This document shows, piece by piece, positions 1 to 9,899 of a stretch of DNA of 64,000 nt. The notes beneath the pieces are model-generated. The model was not told the origin of the DNA. It made no database searches and saw only the letters and a list, made by a program, of their open reading frames with translations. The stretch's first letter is position 1. Each line of letters begins with the position of its first letter. Source of the DNA: Thermoplasmata archaeon (GTDB lineage: Archaea; Thermoplasmatota; Thermoplasmata; UBA10834); the NCBI GenBank assembly GCA_020696365.1, contig JAEHCM010000004.1, positions 1 through 64,000 of the forward strand, in the 5' to 3' direction. The position numbers and the translations under genes were made by a program.

Positions 1-2232
1 CGTCTCCTTGCCGATGAACGGCGGGCCGACGAACATGATGTTAGAGGCGAACGGCATCCCGCCTAGGAGCAGGTCATCCAGGCGCTCGATGCCCGTCTTG
101 ACCCTCTTCTCCGCATACTCCGTCTCGACGGCATCCCCCATCTCCTCGATGTCCTTGACAAGGTGAGTCTGCATCATCCGCTCGCGTTTCTCCAACTCCT
201 TCTCCCGCTGGTATAGGCGAGCCTTCATCTCGCGCTCCTTATCCTTTAGCCGTCTCTCCCTAGCCTCGAGGGTCCTCGCGTCGTCGCTGTCCATCGATGG
301 GATATCCGCACGCGCGGATTCCACATCCTCGACGCTCTCCAGGAGCTGCCGCTCCACAGACTTCAGCTCGGCGTGCTTCAGGCCCAGCTCGGTCTCCCTC
401 GTCCTGAGCGACTTCTCCTTCTCGATCAGTTCCCGTATCTTTGCGTTGGTGCGACCGTGCTCCGCCTTCAACCTCGTCTCCAGTTCCTTGACGATGGCCT
501 CCCTGCGGTCGAGCGAGGACATCTTATTATCCATCTCCCCCCGCACGGCGACGACCTCGTCTGATTTCTGCCTGAGCGATTCGGAGAGGCTCATGTACTG
601 CTTCTCGACGGTCATGGCCTCCTCCCTGGAACGCTTGAGGTCCTCCATCTCTTCCTCGAACGCCTCCTTCTTCGCACGCAGGTTGGCCTCCTTCTCGGTC
701 AAGGACTTCTCCCGCTCCAGGACCCGTTCTTCCATCTCGACGAGCTCGTTCATCTGCTTCTCCGAACGAACGATCAGCCTCTCGGCCCGCTCCGCTTTCT
801 TCCTGATATTCTCTTCCTGAGACCTCAGCGATATCTCGCGCTCGGCGACCAACTCCTGCTTCATCAGCAGCTGCTGCTCAAGCCTGCCTATCGCTCCCTT
901 CTCCTCTGCGAACTCACCGATCTCCTCCCTCAAACCGTGTGTCTCGAGGGTGCGCAGGTCGATGGTCGTTTCGCGCACGGCGACCTGCTTCTCCTTCTCG
1001 GCGAGCGTCTGCTGGAGGGCGTCCAGCTCCTTCCTGATCAACTCGAGGGATGAGCGCTCCTCCGCAACATCCGCCAAATCGTTCCTGAGCTCGCGCTCCT
1101 TGGATTGGACATCCAGGAGCTTCTTGTCAAGTTCGGTCTCCTTCTTCGAGACCTTCTCGTCGCGCGAGGCGAGGCTCTTCGATCTCTTATCCAGCCCGCG
1201 CTGCTGAGAGTCTATGTCGGTCTGCTTGAGACGGAGTGTGTCGATCTTGCTCTCGACCTCGACCTCCTTACTCGCGAGCTCCTGACGGGCGTTCCTCGCG
1301 TACTGCGTCCTCTGCTCGAGGTCGACCTCCATGACAGATATCTGCTTCTTGCGGTCGTCGACCATGACAATCTCCTCGGCGAGGCGCTTCTCGTAGGCCT
1401 CGAGGTCGGACTCCTTCGTCATGAGAGCGTCGTCCCGGTAGTCCAAGGCGACGTGTTTGCGGTCCAGCTCGCGTATCTGCTCCTTCAGCTTGCCGTCGCT
1501 CGCCTTGAGCACCTCGCGCTCCTGGACAGAAGTGGCGCTCGCGATGATGTGAAGCATCGAACCGCTGAGCGTTATGGCCACCGCGCTTCCGAGATAGGCC
1601 ATCGGAAGTATGCTCGCAAGCTCGATGGGGGTGAAGTGCAGGACCATCGGGAACGTCAGCAGGACTGGCGGGAAGACCGCCGAGGCCAGACTGATGATCT
1701 TCCTCCTGCCCCATCCATCCCAGGCCAATGCGAGCGATATGAGCGTGAGGGATATCCCGAGAAGAGACACAGGATATAGCCAATCGGGCCTTCCGAGCGT
1801 CAACTCGCCCATCTCGTCTAGGACGATGAGGATCACGAAGACCGTCGGCACGATGAGGGCGGAAATGCCCAGCAGGATATGGGGCTCCGTCCTGTCTCCG
1901 AAATACGGCTCCCACTTCAACGCCAGGGCGATGATGGCGATCAACATGCCCGCAACCAACGGCACTATCCACTTGAGGAGGGTCACATACTCCGGCGCAT
2001 CTATCAGAGGCGACCAGTTCTCCATGAGGTATGCAAGGATAGCAGTCGCCGCAAGCGCCAGCCCCGACACGAGGCTCAACACGTGGGCCGAACGACCCAT
2101 CCTCAGCTGAAGGATGGCTGACTTGCGAGACCTTCGGGTCTCTGCTCTCTCAAGTCTTGAATCGTATTGTCGTGCCCGAGAATCCTCTCGCTCAGGCGCT
2201 GGAGGCTTCTTGCTCTTCTTCCTCGGCGCCAT
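1..2232 (-). CDS. Six-TM, long coiled-coil protein leading into a KaiC/RecA-like ATPase domain (C-terminus beyond window)
   Basis: One open frame runs from ATG at 2232 to the window edge, 744 codons without a stop, so the 3' end is missing. The first 50 residues are basic. About six hydrophobic segments follow (roughly 51-70, 85-106, 119-138, 152-171, 180-199, 207-231), then about 470 residues of very E/K/R-rich heptad-like sequence, predicted to be coiled coil. From about residue 710 the sequence reads VKTGIERLDDLLLGGMP and ends in GPPFIGKET, which matches the start of KaiC/RadA-type ATPases including the P-loop. The ATPase body is not visible. Upstream AAGGGATAGGG may be the ribosome site. 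Function is unknown; a membrane-anchored scaffold or sensory ATPase is inference. The reading frame is clear, the family call rests on about 35 residues. Confidence 0.8.
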   Translation of the reverse strand, partial: MAPRKKSKKPPAPEREDSRARQYDSRLERAETRRSRKSAILQLRMGRSAHVLSLVSGLALAATAILAYLMENWSPLIDAPEYVTLLKWIVPLVAGMLIAIIALALKWEPYFGDRTEPHILLGISALIVPTVFVILIVLDEMGELTLGRPDWLYPVSLLGISLTLISLALAWDGWGRRKIISLASAVFPPVLLTFPMVLHFTPIELASILPMAYLGSAVAITLSGSMLHIIASATSVQEREVLKASDGKLKEQIRELDRKHVALDYRDDALMTKESDLEAYEKRLAEEIVMVDDRKKQISVMEVDLEQRTQYARNARQELASKEVEVESKIDTLRLKQTDIDSQQRGLDKRSKSLASRDEKVSKKETELDKKLLDVQSKERELRNDLADVAEERSSLELIRKELDALQQTLAEKEKQVAVRETTIDLRTLETHGLREEIGEFAEEKGAIGRLEQQLLMKQELVAEREISLRSQEENIRKKAERAERLIVRSEKQMNELVEMEERVLEREKSLTEKEANLRAKKEAFEEEMEDLKRSREEAMTVEKQYMSLSESLRQKSDEVVAVRGEMDNKMSSLDRREAIVKELETRLKAEHGRTNAKIRELIEKEKSLRTRETELGLKHAELKSVERQLLESVEDVESARADIPSMDSDDARTLEARERRLKDKEREMKARLYQREKELEKRERMMQTHLVKDIEEMGDAVETEYAEKRVKTGIERLDDLLLGGMPFASNIMFVGPPFIGKET

Positions 2233-2675
2233 ATCCCTATCCCTTCCAGACAGAAGCGTCGAAACGGCCCCTTCTGGGTTTCAGGGCAAAGAGCACCCTA
2301 TGAATACTTAAACATTGACTCCAGATTACCGTGTCCAGGCAATTTCCTGGGAGGATTCACATCTGGCGTCTACAGATCGACTTATCTCGGCGTGCGCTCT
2401 AATGATTCGAACGCCGTTCCAGTCTCCAAGTTCCGAAGCCTTCTTCGAATGACCTGTCCGGTACCGCGACGTAATGGATTGCGGGCACACATCCAGGGCC
2501 CGGAGGTGATACTGGCAGCTCACGAAACGCTTGGCCCCGGCCAGCCGGGCCATATGACGAACCTATTCGAAACAGAATGTCGAAATGCGTGCAGCGGTGT
2601 CGGGAAACTACATAAATGGTGAGCGGTCTTACCGGGCCAGTTGGATTTCCACGGGGGAAAAGGGGGGAATCAGCG
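2233..2675. promoter_or_regulatory. Divergent intergenic region with TATA-like boxes for both flanking genes
   Basis: No convincing gene is present in these 443 bases. On the minus strand GTTTAAGTATTC (about 2303-2313) is a plausible TATA box for the coiled-coil ATPase gene starting at 2232. On the plus strand CTACATAAATGG (about 2608-2618) lies about 60 bases before the binding-protein start at 2676. A GC-rich imperfect hairpin (GGCCCCGGC/GCCGGGCC) sits at about 2533-2551. Open frames here lack ribosome sites and look like chance. Confidence 0.45.
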
Positions 2676-5600
2676 ATGTACGACAGGAATTCGAAGTCAT
2701 GCAATCCGTTGTCGAGCATGTTCAATGAGCGCAGTCGACACAGCCTCGCCGCATTCGCGGTGGCGGCGTGTATGATACTCTCGGCGCTAACGGCGATCTT
2801 TGTGGCATCTCCTGCCGTCGATGCCGTCGCGGACGATGATGTCGTGATAAAAGTGGGCACGGTTCTGGAACCGGACGACTTCAACCCGTTCTCCATGACC
2901 ACCGGCATCTCCTACATGGTCGCGTGGATGATGTTTGAGATGCTGTACACCATCGGCCCGGAATTGGAGCCATACCCACAGCTCGCTGAGTCGTACGAAG
3001 CCAGTGCAGATGGGCTGATTTGGACATACTTCCTTGCAGAGGACTCGTACTGGCATGACGGAGAAAAAGTGACTGCGCACGACGTCGCCTTCACTTTCAA
3101 CATGATTATGGAGAACCCGAAACCCTGCGCACTCTTGGGAGACTATCTCAGCGGCTTCGTGTATCCTGTGGTAGCCACAGACGATTACACCGTCCAGATC
3201 ACGCTGGAGAGGCCGAAGGCCACGATGCTGTCGATCACTGTGCCCATACTTCCGGAACACCTCTGGGCCGATGTTGTGGAGGCGAAGGAAATCAAGACCG
3301 TGGACATGTTTGATTCACCGCACTTCCCGGATGGCCCTGTCGGCTCAGGCCCGATGATCCTGAAAGATTATGAAAAGGACTTGGGCTTCATCAGGCTTCT
3401 CAAGCAGGACCCATACCACCGCCTTGATGGGATCGAAGTTGACTCGATCAACGTCGACGAGATCCTGTTCGTCATATACGCCAACGAAGGGGCCATGACG
3501 ACTGCCCTGGAGACCGGAGAAATCGATGTCGTGGATGGCGTACCGGAGTTGATGTGGGAGGCTGCCTTGGATTACGCGAACGTCGAAGGTCAATCCCCTG
3601 GCGCACTAGACCTGACTGAGGCGGGATTCAATTGTGCGTCCCGGGAACTCCGAGAGTCACTCAACGACGAGAGTGAACTTAACTTCCCTGACGCTTCGAC
3701 CAATTACGAAACGTGCAACATATCGGTCAGACAGGCGATAACGATGGCCACGGACAGGACGCTGATCGTCAGAGATATCCTCCAAGGTCTGGCGGAGGAG
3801 GCTGATTCGCTCATACCGATTGCGACGCCTGACTGGCACTACTACGTGCCGGACGAGGAGAAGTTCCATTTCGACATCGACGCTGCGAACGACCTCCTCG
3901 ATCAGTGGTACAGTCGCGACGACGACGGAGACGGCATCAGAGAGAACAATACGAGCGGGGCGGAGCTCGAATTCGATTTCTACTACATCCGATCGACAAC
4001 GAGAGACCAGCTGACTGCCGGCAAGATGGAGCTTTGGTGCCAAGACATCGGCGTCCAGCTGAACCTGATTGACGTATCCGAGGGAGCATTGTACGGCCTG
4101 TGGTTCAACCTGCAGTACGACATGTTCATCTGGAATTGGCAGCCTGACGTCGACCCGACCTTCCTCCTGTCCGTGCTCACAACAGACCAGATACCGGATG
4201 ACTATCAGGACTACACAGCGTGGTCCGACGCTTTCTACTCGAACCCTGTGTACGACCAGCTATTCGAGGATCAAAAGAATGCGATGAACTTTGAAGAGCG
4301 GCAGGCGATTGTCCACGAGATGCAGCGGATCGTGTACAGGGATTGCCCGTACATCTGCCTGTGGTATCCGTTCAGCCTGATTGCCTATCGGACGGACGCT
4401 TTCATGAACTTCCCCGACATGGAACGCTACGTCGGGACGACCCCTGATTCGATATGGTTCTACTTCGAGATCTTGCCATTTGACGATGCAGCGAACGACC
4501 CACCCTATGATGTTTACGCGGGAGAAGATGCTGAGGTCTACGTCGGCGACGATAAGACTTTCTCGGGTTCTGCCGAGGACCTGGACAACTCACAGGAAGA
4601 GCTGACCTGGACCTGGATCATCACCGAGGAAGACGTCGAGACAACACTGGACGGACAGACAGTCACTCACACCTTTGACACGATATGCGTCGCCGAAGTC
4701 ATGCTGAGTGTGTCGGACCCAGAGGGGCTGAGTTCTTCGGACTCGCTCACGGTCACCGTCCTGGCTCTGGAGATAGACGCTGGACCTGACATGGGTGAAG
4801 TGGTCCCTGTTCCTCTTACGGGATACATCGGCGAAGAGGTGACTTGGACGGCCCAGGCAATGGACCTTGAACAGGGTGTTGATGGCGCTGGTCTTCTCTT
4901 CACCTGGGATTGGGGGGACGGTAGTCCGAACACTGTGGATCTGATGTATCCGGTGGAGAACGATACCTTCGTCTTGAACGAGCAGACGCACACGTGGTCG
5001 GCGGCAGGAAGCTACGTGGTCACGGTTTCCGTCTGGGACGGCTACGGTGTTGAGACGGATACGAGCCACAACGTCTCGGTCACGAGTGATTATGAAGTAT
5101 CCGCAAACGCCGCTCCCGATGGCCCTGACATATCTCCGATCGATGGAATCGTAGGGGTGGAGGTCTCGTGCGTGGCGACGGCTGTCGACCCAGACCCGGA
5201 TGTACTCATCTTCACATGGGACTGGGGTGACGATACGTATACAGTCACGACCCACGACACTTCGTCAGCTCCGGGTACGCCTGTGACGTCCGTCGTAGAC
5301 CACACGTGGAGCACTGCGGGGACGCATGCCGTGACAGTGTATGTCGACGACGGTGAAGCAGGTCACAACATGTCTGCGGATGTCAACGCCAATATTGTGG
5401 CAGCAGGAGAGGAGTCGCCTCCGAGCTCCATATCGTTGGACGTCGCACCGTATCCGCGGTATGTCGACGAAGAGCTGACCCTGAACATCAGCGCGTATGA
5501 CGCGAACGGAGACGCTCTTATTGTGACGGTCGAGTTCGGGGACGATAGCGGCACCGCTTCACAGACGACCGTTGGTGGCACGGGGCTGCAGTATGCGGAG

Positions 5601-6668
5601 TTCGTGCATACCTACACCTCTGAGGGCACCTTCACGGTCACGATGTACGTGGACGATGGAACCACGAACGTGACTGAGACAGATGATTTAGAGATAGTAC
5701 CTCCGATAGCCAACAGACCGCCAGTGGTGACTCTGCAGTCCACATACACTTTCTCCCTCGGAGTCGAGAGAGAGATACGACCGAGCAAAGCGATGGACCC
5801 AGATGAGGATGACTTCAGCGTCTGGTATGACTGGGGCGATGACACCCCGCTCACATCGGGGGATCCGGATGACGGCTTTGCCGCCAGTCACACGTATGAC
5901 TCTGTCGGAACCTACACTCTGATTGCCTGGGCCGATGACGGCGATCTCAACGTCAGTGTAGAGGCCTCGGTGAGCGTTCCGAGTGGATTGGGATGGATCA
6001 CGGGGTATGTGTGGGACGCCGACGGTGAGCCGATCGAGGGAGCGCTAGTGAGCATCAACGGCACAGACACACACGAAAACGTTGATGTGCTGGGGTTGTA
6101 CAACATTTCCGTTGTGCCTGGCACCTATGAGGTCGTTGCGAGCGCAAACGGGTATTCGAACGAGACAGCCGATGTAAGCATCGAGATGGACGTTGGCTCA
6201 TGGTCGAACTTCACACTGGTGACGACCTCTGGCTCAGTTACAGGACAAGTTCTGGACTCTGCGACCGAAACCCCCATTGCGCATGCGTTGGTAGAGCTGT
6301 ATCAAACTGGCGAAGAGAACGCATCGTATGAGAAGGAGACCGATGAGACTGGTTCCTTCGAGATCGTTCTAGTCGACGAAGGCACATATGAAGTCGTTGT
6401 CAGCAGGAATGGATACGAGACAAACGAGACAGTGGACGTCACTGTGACTTCGGGAGATACCGCAAGCTTGACCATCTACCTGACGGCTGAGGAGGGTGTA
6501 GGCTTGAGCACCACTGCGATTGCCGCGATAGCGGCGCTCGCGATTATCGCGGCGGTGGCGGCGGCGGCTCTTCTCTTGAAGCGAAAGAAAGGTTCAGAAC
6601 CGGAGCTCCCGGAGGATGAACCGTCTCCCGAGCAGACGGCTGAGCCGCCGAAACCTCCTGAGACGTAG
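2676..6668 (+). CDS. Surface-anchored family 5 extracellular solute-binding protein with PKD stalk and C-terminal membrane anchor
   Basis: Substrate-binding component of a peptide/nickel-type ABC importer (SBP_bac_5). I start it at ATG 2676, not at the in-frame start 2616, because GGGGGGAATCAGCG precedes it and the paralogue at 15915 has the same GGGGGAATCAG leader. The 1330 residues comprise a signal segment (about 20-48), the SBP_5 domain (about 50-600, with DDFNPF near its start), about five PKD-type beta-sandwich domains with WDWGD/YDWGDD motifs (about 605-1100), two carboxypeptidase-regulatory/CNA-B-like domains (about 1103-1270), a hydrophobic anchor (about 1276-1298), then KRKK and a Pro/Glu-rich tail. 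Bacterial SBP_5 proteins are usually 500-600 residues, so the stalk doubles the length. Two permease genes follow directly; no ATPase gene is adjacent. Substrate unknown. Confidence 0.92.
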   Translation: MYDRNSKSCNPLSSMFNERSRHSLAAFAVAACMILSALTAIFVASPAVDAVADDDVVIKVGTVLEPDDFNPFSMTTGISYMVAWMMFEMLYTIGPELEPYPQLAESYEASADGLIWTYFLAEDSYWHDGEKVTAHDVAFTFNMIMENPKPCALLGDYLSGFVYPVVATDDYTVQITLERPKATMLSITVPILPEHLWADVVEAKEIKTVDMFDSPHFPDGPVGSGPMILKDYEKDLGFIRLLKQDPYHRLDGIEVDSINVDEILFVIYANEGAMTTALETGEIDVVDGVPELMWEAALDYANVEGQSPGALDLTEAGFNCASRELRESLNDESELNFPDASTNYETCNISVRQAITMATDRTLIVRDILQGLAEEADSLIPIATPDWHYYVPDEEKFHFDIDAANDLLDQWYSRDDDGDGIRENNTSGAELEFDFYYIRSTTRDQLTAGKMELWCQDIGVQLNLIDVSEGALYGLWFNLQYDMFIWNWQPDVDPTFLLSVLTTDQIPDDYQDYTAWSDAFYSNPVYDQLFEDQKNAMNFEERQAIVHEMQRIVYRDCPYICLWYPFSLIAYRTDAFMNFPDMERYVGTTPDSIWFYFEILPFDDAANDPPYDVYAGEDAEVYVGDDKTFSGSAEDLDNSQEELTWTWIITEEDVETTLDGQTVTHTFDTICVAEVMLSVSDPEGLSSSDSLTVTVLALEIDAGPDMGEVVPVPLTGYIGEEVTWTAQAMDLEQGVDGAGLLFTWDWGDGSPNTVDLMYPVENDTFVLNEQTHTWSAAGSYVVTVSVWDGYGVETDTSHNVSVTSDYEVSANAAPDGPDISPIDGIVGVEVSCVATAVDPDPDVLIFTWDWGDDTYTVTTHDTSSAPGTPVTSVVDHTWSTAGTHAVTVYVDDGEAGHNMSADVNANIVAAGEESPPSSISLDVAPYPRYVDEELTLNISAYDANGDALIVTVEFGDDSGTASQTTVGGTGLQYAEFVHTYTSEGTFTVTMYVDDGTTNVTETDDLEIVPPIANRPPVVTLQSTYTFSLGVEREIRPSKAMDPDEDDFSVWYDWGDDTPLTSGDPDDGFAASHTYDSVGTYTLIAWADDGDLNVSVEASVSVPSGLGWITGYVWDADGEPIEGALVSINGTDTHENVDVLGLYNISVVPGTYEVVASANGYSNETADVSIEMDVGSWSNFTLVTTSGSVTGQVLDSATETPIAHALVELYQTGEENASYEKETDETGSFEIVLVDEGTYEVVVSRNGYETNETVDVTVTSGDTASLTIYLTAEEGVGLSTTAIAAIAALAIIAAVAAAALLLKRKKGSEPELPEDEPSPEQTAEPPKPPET

Positions 6669-6757
6669 AGTCGAGCCGCACAACCCTTTTCCCTTCGACC
6701 GTTTCCATGATATCGCAGCAATCGCAGGCTTGACGAGCCAGAAGGTTGAGACGACAC

Positions 6758-7741
6758 ATGAAGAACTTCAGACGGATAGTGCTAAGGAAGATTCTCAATT
6801 CACTTATCACGATAATCCTGGTGGTCATCATAAACTTCGCGCTCTTCCGGATGATGCCAGGGGACCCAACGAAGTTCATGGTCCCATCAAACCCGAAGTT
6901 CCCCGCTGAGTACATTGAGGGATTGGTGGAGGATTATGGCCTGGACAAGCCCATGTATGAGCAGTTCATCATATACCTCAAGGGCATCCCCAGTCTTGAC
7001 TTCGGCACGTCGTTCGAACACAAGAACACCCTGGCGATGGACCATGTCTTAGACTACATGACGTGGACATTGGTCCTTGTCGGCGTCTCCTCGATATTCA
7101 TGATTTCGATCGGCATGTCCATCGGGATCGTGGCGGCATGGAAGCGGGGCAGCAAGTTCGACACGGGATCTCTGGCGTTCTCGCTGTTCTTCTATGCGAT
7201 GCCCACCTTCTGGCTCGCCATGATGATGGTAATACTGTTCGCGAAGGAGTGGTCGCTCTTCCCATCACACAGAGCGTTGGAGATTGGAGATTCCTTTCAC
7301 TTCACCCTTGCCTCATTCATGGACCTGGGCGACCACTTGGTGTTACCCGTAGCTACTCTAACCCTCGTGAACATAGCGGCGTTCTCACTCCTGATGCGCG
7401 GTTCTCTGTCGGATGTGATGACGGAGGATTACATAAACACTGCAAGGGCGAAAGGCCTGTCCGAAACGGCGGTGCTGAAGGATCACGCGGTCCCGAACGC
7501 GATGTTGCCGATGGTCGCACTGATAGCGATCACCATCGCCTACATCGTCGGCGGAGCGTTCCAGGTGGAGTACGTGTTTGAGTATCCAGGAGTGGGCTGG
7601 GCGACGATAGATGCCGTCATGCATCAGGACTGGCCGGTGCTCCAGGCTGCGTTCTTCCTGATAGCCGTCGCGGTCGTAATCGCCAACCTCCTCGCGGATG
7701 TTGCGATGGTCTACCTCGATCCTCGTGTTGAGCTGGGGTGA
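6758..7741 (+). CDS. Peptide/nickel-type ABC transporter permease (DppB/OppB family)
   Basis: Inner-membrane channel subunit of the importer whose binding protein is encoded just upstream. It begins MKNFRRIVLRKILNSLIT, the typical N-terminal helix, followed by the family motif MPGDP near residue 35. The BPD_transp_1 EAA loop appears as DYINTARAKGLSE, and the C-terminus ends YLDPRVELG, the standard DppB ending. About 327 residues, normal length, with about six membrane segments. I prefer ATG 6758 over the in-frame TTG 6746 because the native N-terminus then matches the family. Stop codon and the next gene are about 33 bases apart, consistent with an operon SBP-permease-permease. Confidence 0.93.
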   Translation: MKNFRRIVLRKILNSLITIILVVIINFALFRMMPGDPTKFMVPSNPKFPAEYIEGLVEDYGLDKPMYEQFIIYLKGIPSLDFGTSFEHKNTLAMDHVLDYMTWTLVLVGVSSIFMISIGMSIGIVAAWKRGSKFDTGSLAFSLFFYAMPTFWLAMMMVILFAKEWSLFPSHRALEIGDSFHFTLASFMDLGDHLVLPVATLTLVNIAAFSLLMRGSLSDVMTEDYINTARAKGLSETAVLKDHAVPNAMLPMVALIAITIAYIVGGAFQVEYVFEYPGVGWATIDAVMHQDWPVLQAAFFLIAVAVVIANLLADVAMVYLDPRVELG

Positions 7742-7774
7742 TTTGAAACGGCGGACAGACCAAACAGAGAAGGG

Positions 7775-8755
7775 ATGGACGGAAAAGCGCCCCAGATCAG
7801 GTTGGCAAATCTGCTCGGGGTCTCCGAACCTTTCATCGAGAGAGTCAGGCTCTACCGCAAGAAGATTGTGCAGACAGGTGGAATATTCAGAAGAAACAGG
7901 ATGGGCGTGTTGGGCCTCGCGATACTGCTCGTCTTCGTCATAATGGCGGTGTTTCCCGCGCAGATCATGTGGGTCTTCTCGACGGTCGGAGGTTGGGAGT
8001 ATCCCTACGGGCCGTTCGACGAGGTGGGTCCAATCGGGCCTGGCGTCGAGCCTTCATCGGAGCATTGGCTCGGAACGGACATCCGAGGAAATGACATCCT
8101 TGCCAGGACGATATACGGAGCTAGAGTCTCGCTCACAATCGGCATAGTAGCCACTGTTGTCTCCATGGGATTGGGCTCGCTCGTCGGTCTCCTGAGCGGA
8201 TTCTGGGGCGGTTGGAGAGACGAGGCTCTGATGAGAGTGACCGACGTCTTCCTAGTGATGCCTTGGCTAGTGCTCATGATAGTGCTTGCGGCGGTCCTTC
8301 CCGGAGGCGACAGCGTGACCAAGATCATCATCGTGATAGGCATCACGGGTTGGTCTAGCACTGCGAGGATAGTGCGAGCCCAGGTCCTGTCAATCAAGAA
8401 GAGAGCGTTCATCGAGAGGGCGAGGGCCGTCGGATCGGGCGATCTACATATCGTGAGAAAACACATCTTTCCGAACGTGTTCCCGCTCGTCTTCGCCAAT
8501 TCGATTCTCACGGTAGCGCTGTCAATCCTTTCCGAGAGCGCTCTTAGCTTCATCTCGCTGGGGCCGAACGCGACGAAAATCGTCACTTGGGGCAACATGC
8601 TGGATGACGCTTTCAACACAGCTCACGCCATGGACACCGGCCTCTATCTGTGGGTGATCATTCCGGGTTTGTGCATCGTCTTCGTTGTGCTGGGATTCAC
8701 ATTCATCGGTTATGCGCTCGATGAGATCTTCAATCCCAAACTCAGGAAGCGATAG
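7775..8755 (+). CDS. Peptide/nickel-type ABC transporter permease (DppC/OppC family)
   Basis: Second channel subunit of the same importer, 326 residues. An N-terminal basic stretch is followed by the first helix after RRNRMGVLGLAIL, the hallmark WLGTDIRGNDILARTIYGAR segment, about five further helices, and the EAA loop (RAFIERARAVGSGD). The C-terminus reads GYALDEIFNPKLRKR, close to the usual ALDPRLR ending. The segment between helix 1 and the GTD motif is longer than usual, about 50 residues. GAGAAGGG immediately precedes ATG 7775. The operon stops here without ATPase genes, so the complex must borrow ATPases from elsewhere, for example the oppD/oppF pair at 59.9-62.5 kb (inference). Confidence 0.92.
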   Translation: MDGKAPQIRLANLLGVSEPFIERVRLYRKKIVQTGGIFRRNRMGVLGLAILLVFVIMAVFPAQIMWVFSTVGGWEYPYGPFDEVGPIGPGVEPSSEHWLGTDIRGNDILARTIYGARVSLTIGIVATVVSMGLGSLVGLLSGFWGGWRDEALMRVTDVFLVMPWLVLMIVLAAVLPGGDSVTKIIIVIGITGWSSTARIVRAQVLSIKKRAFIERARAVGSGDLHIVRKHIFPNVFPLVFANSILTVALSILSESALSFISLGPNATKIVTWGNMLDDAFNTAHAMDTGLYLWVIIPGLCIVFVVLGFTFIGYALDEIFNPKLRKR

Positions 8756-8844
8756 GCGCACCGTCCAGGTTGCAGAAGAGATATCTCTGGTGCAAACCTG
8801 CGAGACGGACGATTGCACCGTGGGCGCGTGATAGTAAGTCCTTT

Positions 8845-9897
8845 CTAGAGACTGAACTTCATGAACTCGTTCTCGCACGGCGACCCGTGGGCTATCCAGA
8901 GCTCTCTCTTCGACGGTATGCCGACCCATGAACCGAGGGTAAGCCATCGTTGTCTCGGATCGGGGTCGTCTCCTGGGTGGCAACATATCGAGTGTGGATA
9001 GTTCACATGATCGCGGAAGAAGCTCATGCAGGTCTGCAGATCTATCTCCCCGCAGTTCTCCTTCAACAGCCTGTTCATTCTGTTATGGCGAATAATGCTG
9101 CTGCTGGACCCTATGTTCTGTTTCGAGTGGAATTTGTCCGACACGAAGTGGTTGGCGTGGCCCATATACTCCCCGCTGTAGAACAGATCTACATCGTTGG
9201 GCGTAGCTTCAACAGCATACAATTCCGTGTCATCCGTAATGACGAAATTAAAGCATCCCGCTCTATCCGCTCTCAGGACGGCATCTAGCGCGTCCCCCAA
9301 CGTTTTTTGCCTCAGTATCTCAGCGACGATGATGTAGGTAGGAACTCCAGTAGTCATCTCTAATCGTGGTACTGTGTTCCAATTGATGCTAACACCTTTG
9401 GAGTTCAGCCCTGCACAGGAAAGTATCCCAGGATTCGTGTAATTCAGAGTGTCAGGACCATTCTTTCTTCTGACTTTGAATAGCAGGCCGAATTCTCCGT
9501 CCCACCACTCGCTTTCCATCCCGTCCCAAGACTGTCCTACGTATGTCTCCCCGTCTTTGGTCGCTTTGCCCGTTGCGGCAAAGGCCGTGCATTGAGAAAA
9601 AGCATCTCTCTCTTCAAGGGCGTTCACCATGACTATCTCGTCATACGATCGACCGGATCCATCCGCCATCCCTTTTAGTTCCTCAGCTATTTCAGGAGAG
9701 TAATTTTGGATGAACGGCTCATACTTACGAGCATGTTTGAGCATCTGATCCTTAGTCAGCCTTCCACTGAACTCCTGGTAGAATTGCTCCTCTATCATCC
9801 GGGCAATCAAGTTCTTGCATGCCTCGCCATACCTGTGGCCTCTGTCGTATGGCTCGCCGCTCAGTTCCATAGTAAAAAGACTCTTACCCTTCATCAT
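8845..9897 (-). CDS. C45-family acyltransferase/hydrolase (penicillin acyltransferase-like, Ntn fold)
   Basis: Resembles peptidase family C45 (acyl-CoA:6-aminopenicillanate acyltransferase-like) enzymes that hydrolyse or transfer acyl groups on small amides. N-terminal FTMELSGEPYDRGHRYGEA is the typical GxxYxxGxxxG opening. FSQCTAFAATGKATKDG near residue 100 contains the Cys expected to become the N-terminal nucleophile after self-cleavage, and GQSWD follows as in family members. C-terminus contains the usual HPG and W-rich region. ATG 9897 overlaps the stop of the upstream MttB-like gene and is preceded by GGAAAGGTG, so the two genes look translationally coupled. Natural substrate is unknown; the coupling suggests a role linked to methylated or acylated amines (inference). 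Confidence 0.8.
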   Translation of the reverse strand: MMKGKSLFTMELSGEPYDRGHRYGEACKNLIARMIEEQFYQEFSGRLTKDQMLKHARKYEPFIQNYSPEIAEELKGMADGSGRSYDEIVMVNALEERDAFSQCTAFAATGKATKDGETYVGQSWDGMESEWWDGEFGLLFKVRRKNGPDTLNYTNPGILSCAGLNSKGVSINWNTVPRLEMTTGVPTYIIVAEILRQKTLGDALDAVLRADRAGCFNFVITDDTELYAVEATPNDVDLFYSGEYMGHANHFVSDKFHSKQNIGSSSSIIRHNRMNRLLKENCGEIDLQTCMSFFRDHVNYPHSICCHPGDDPDPRQRWLTLGSWVGIPSKRELWIAHGSPCENEFMKFSL

Positions 9898-9899
9898 GC

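Noticed and set aside
1105-2121. Overlapping frames on both strands in the first 2 kb
   Set aside because: They overlap the uninterrupted coiled-coil/ATPase frame, which is the only one with protein-like features; it was easy to overlook because it runs off the window edge.
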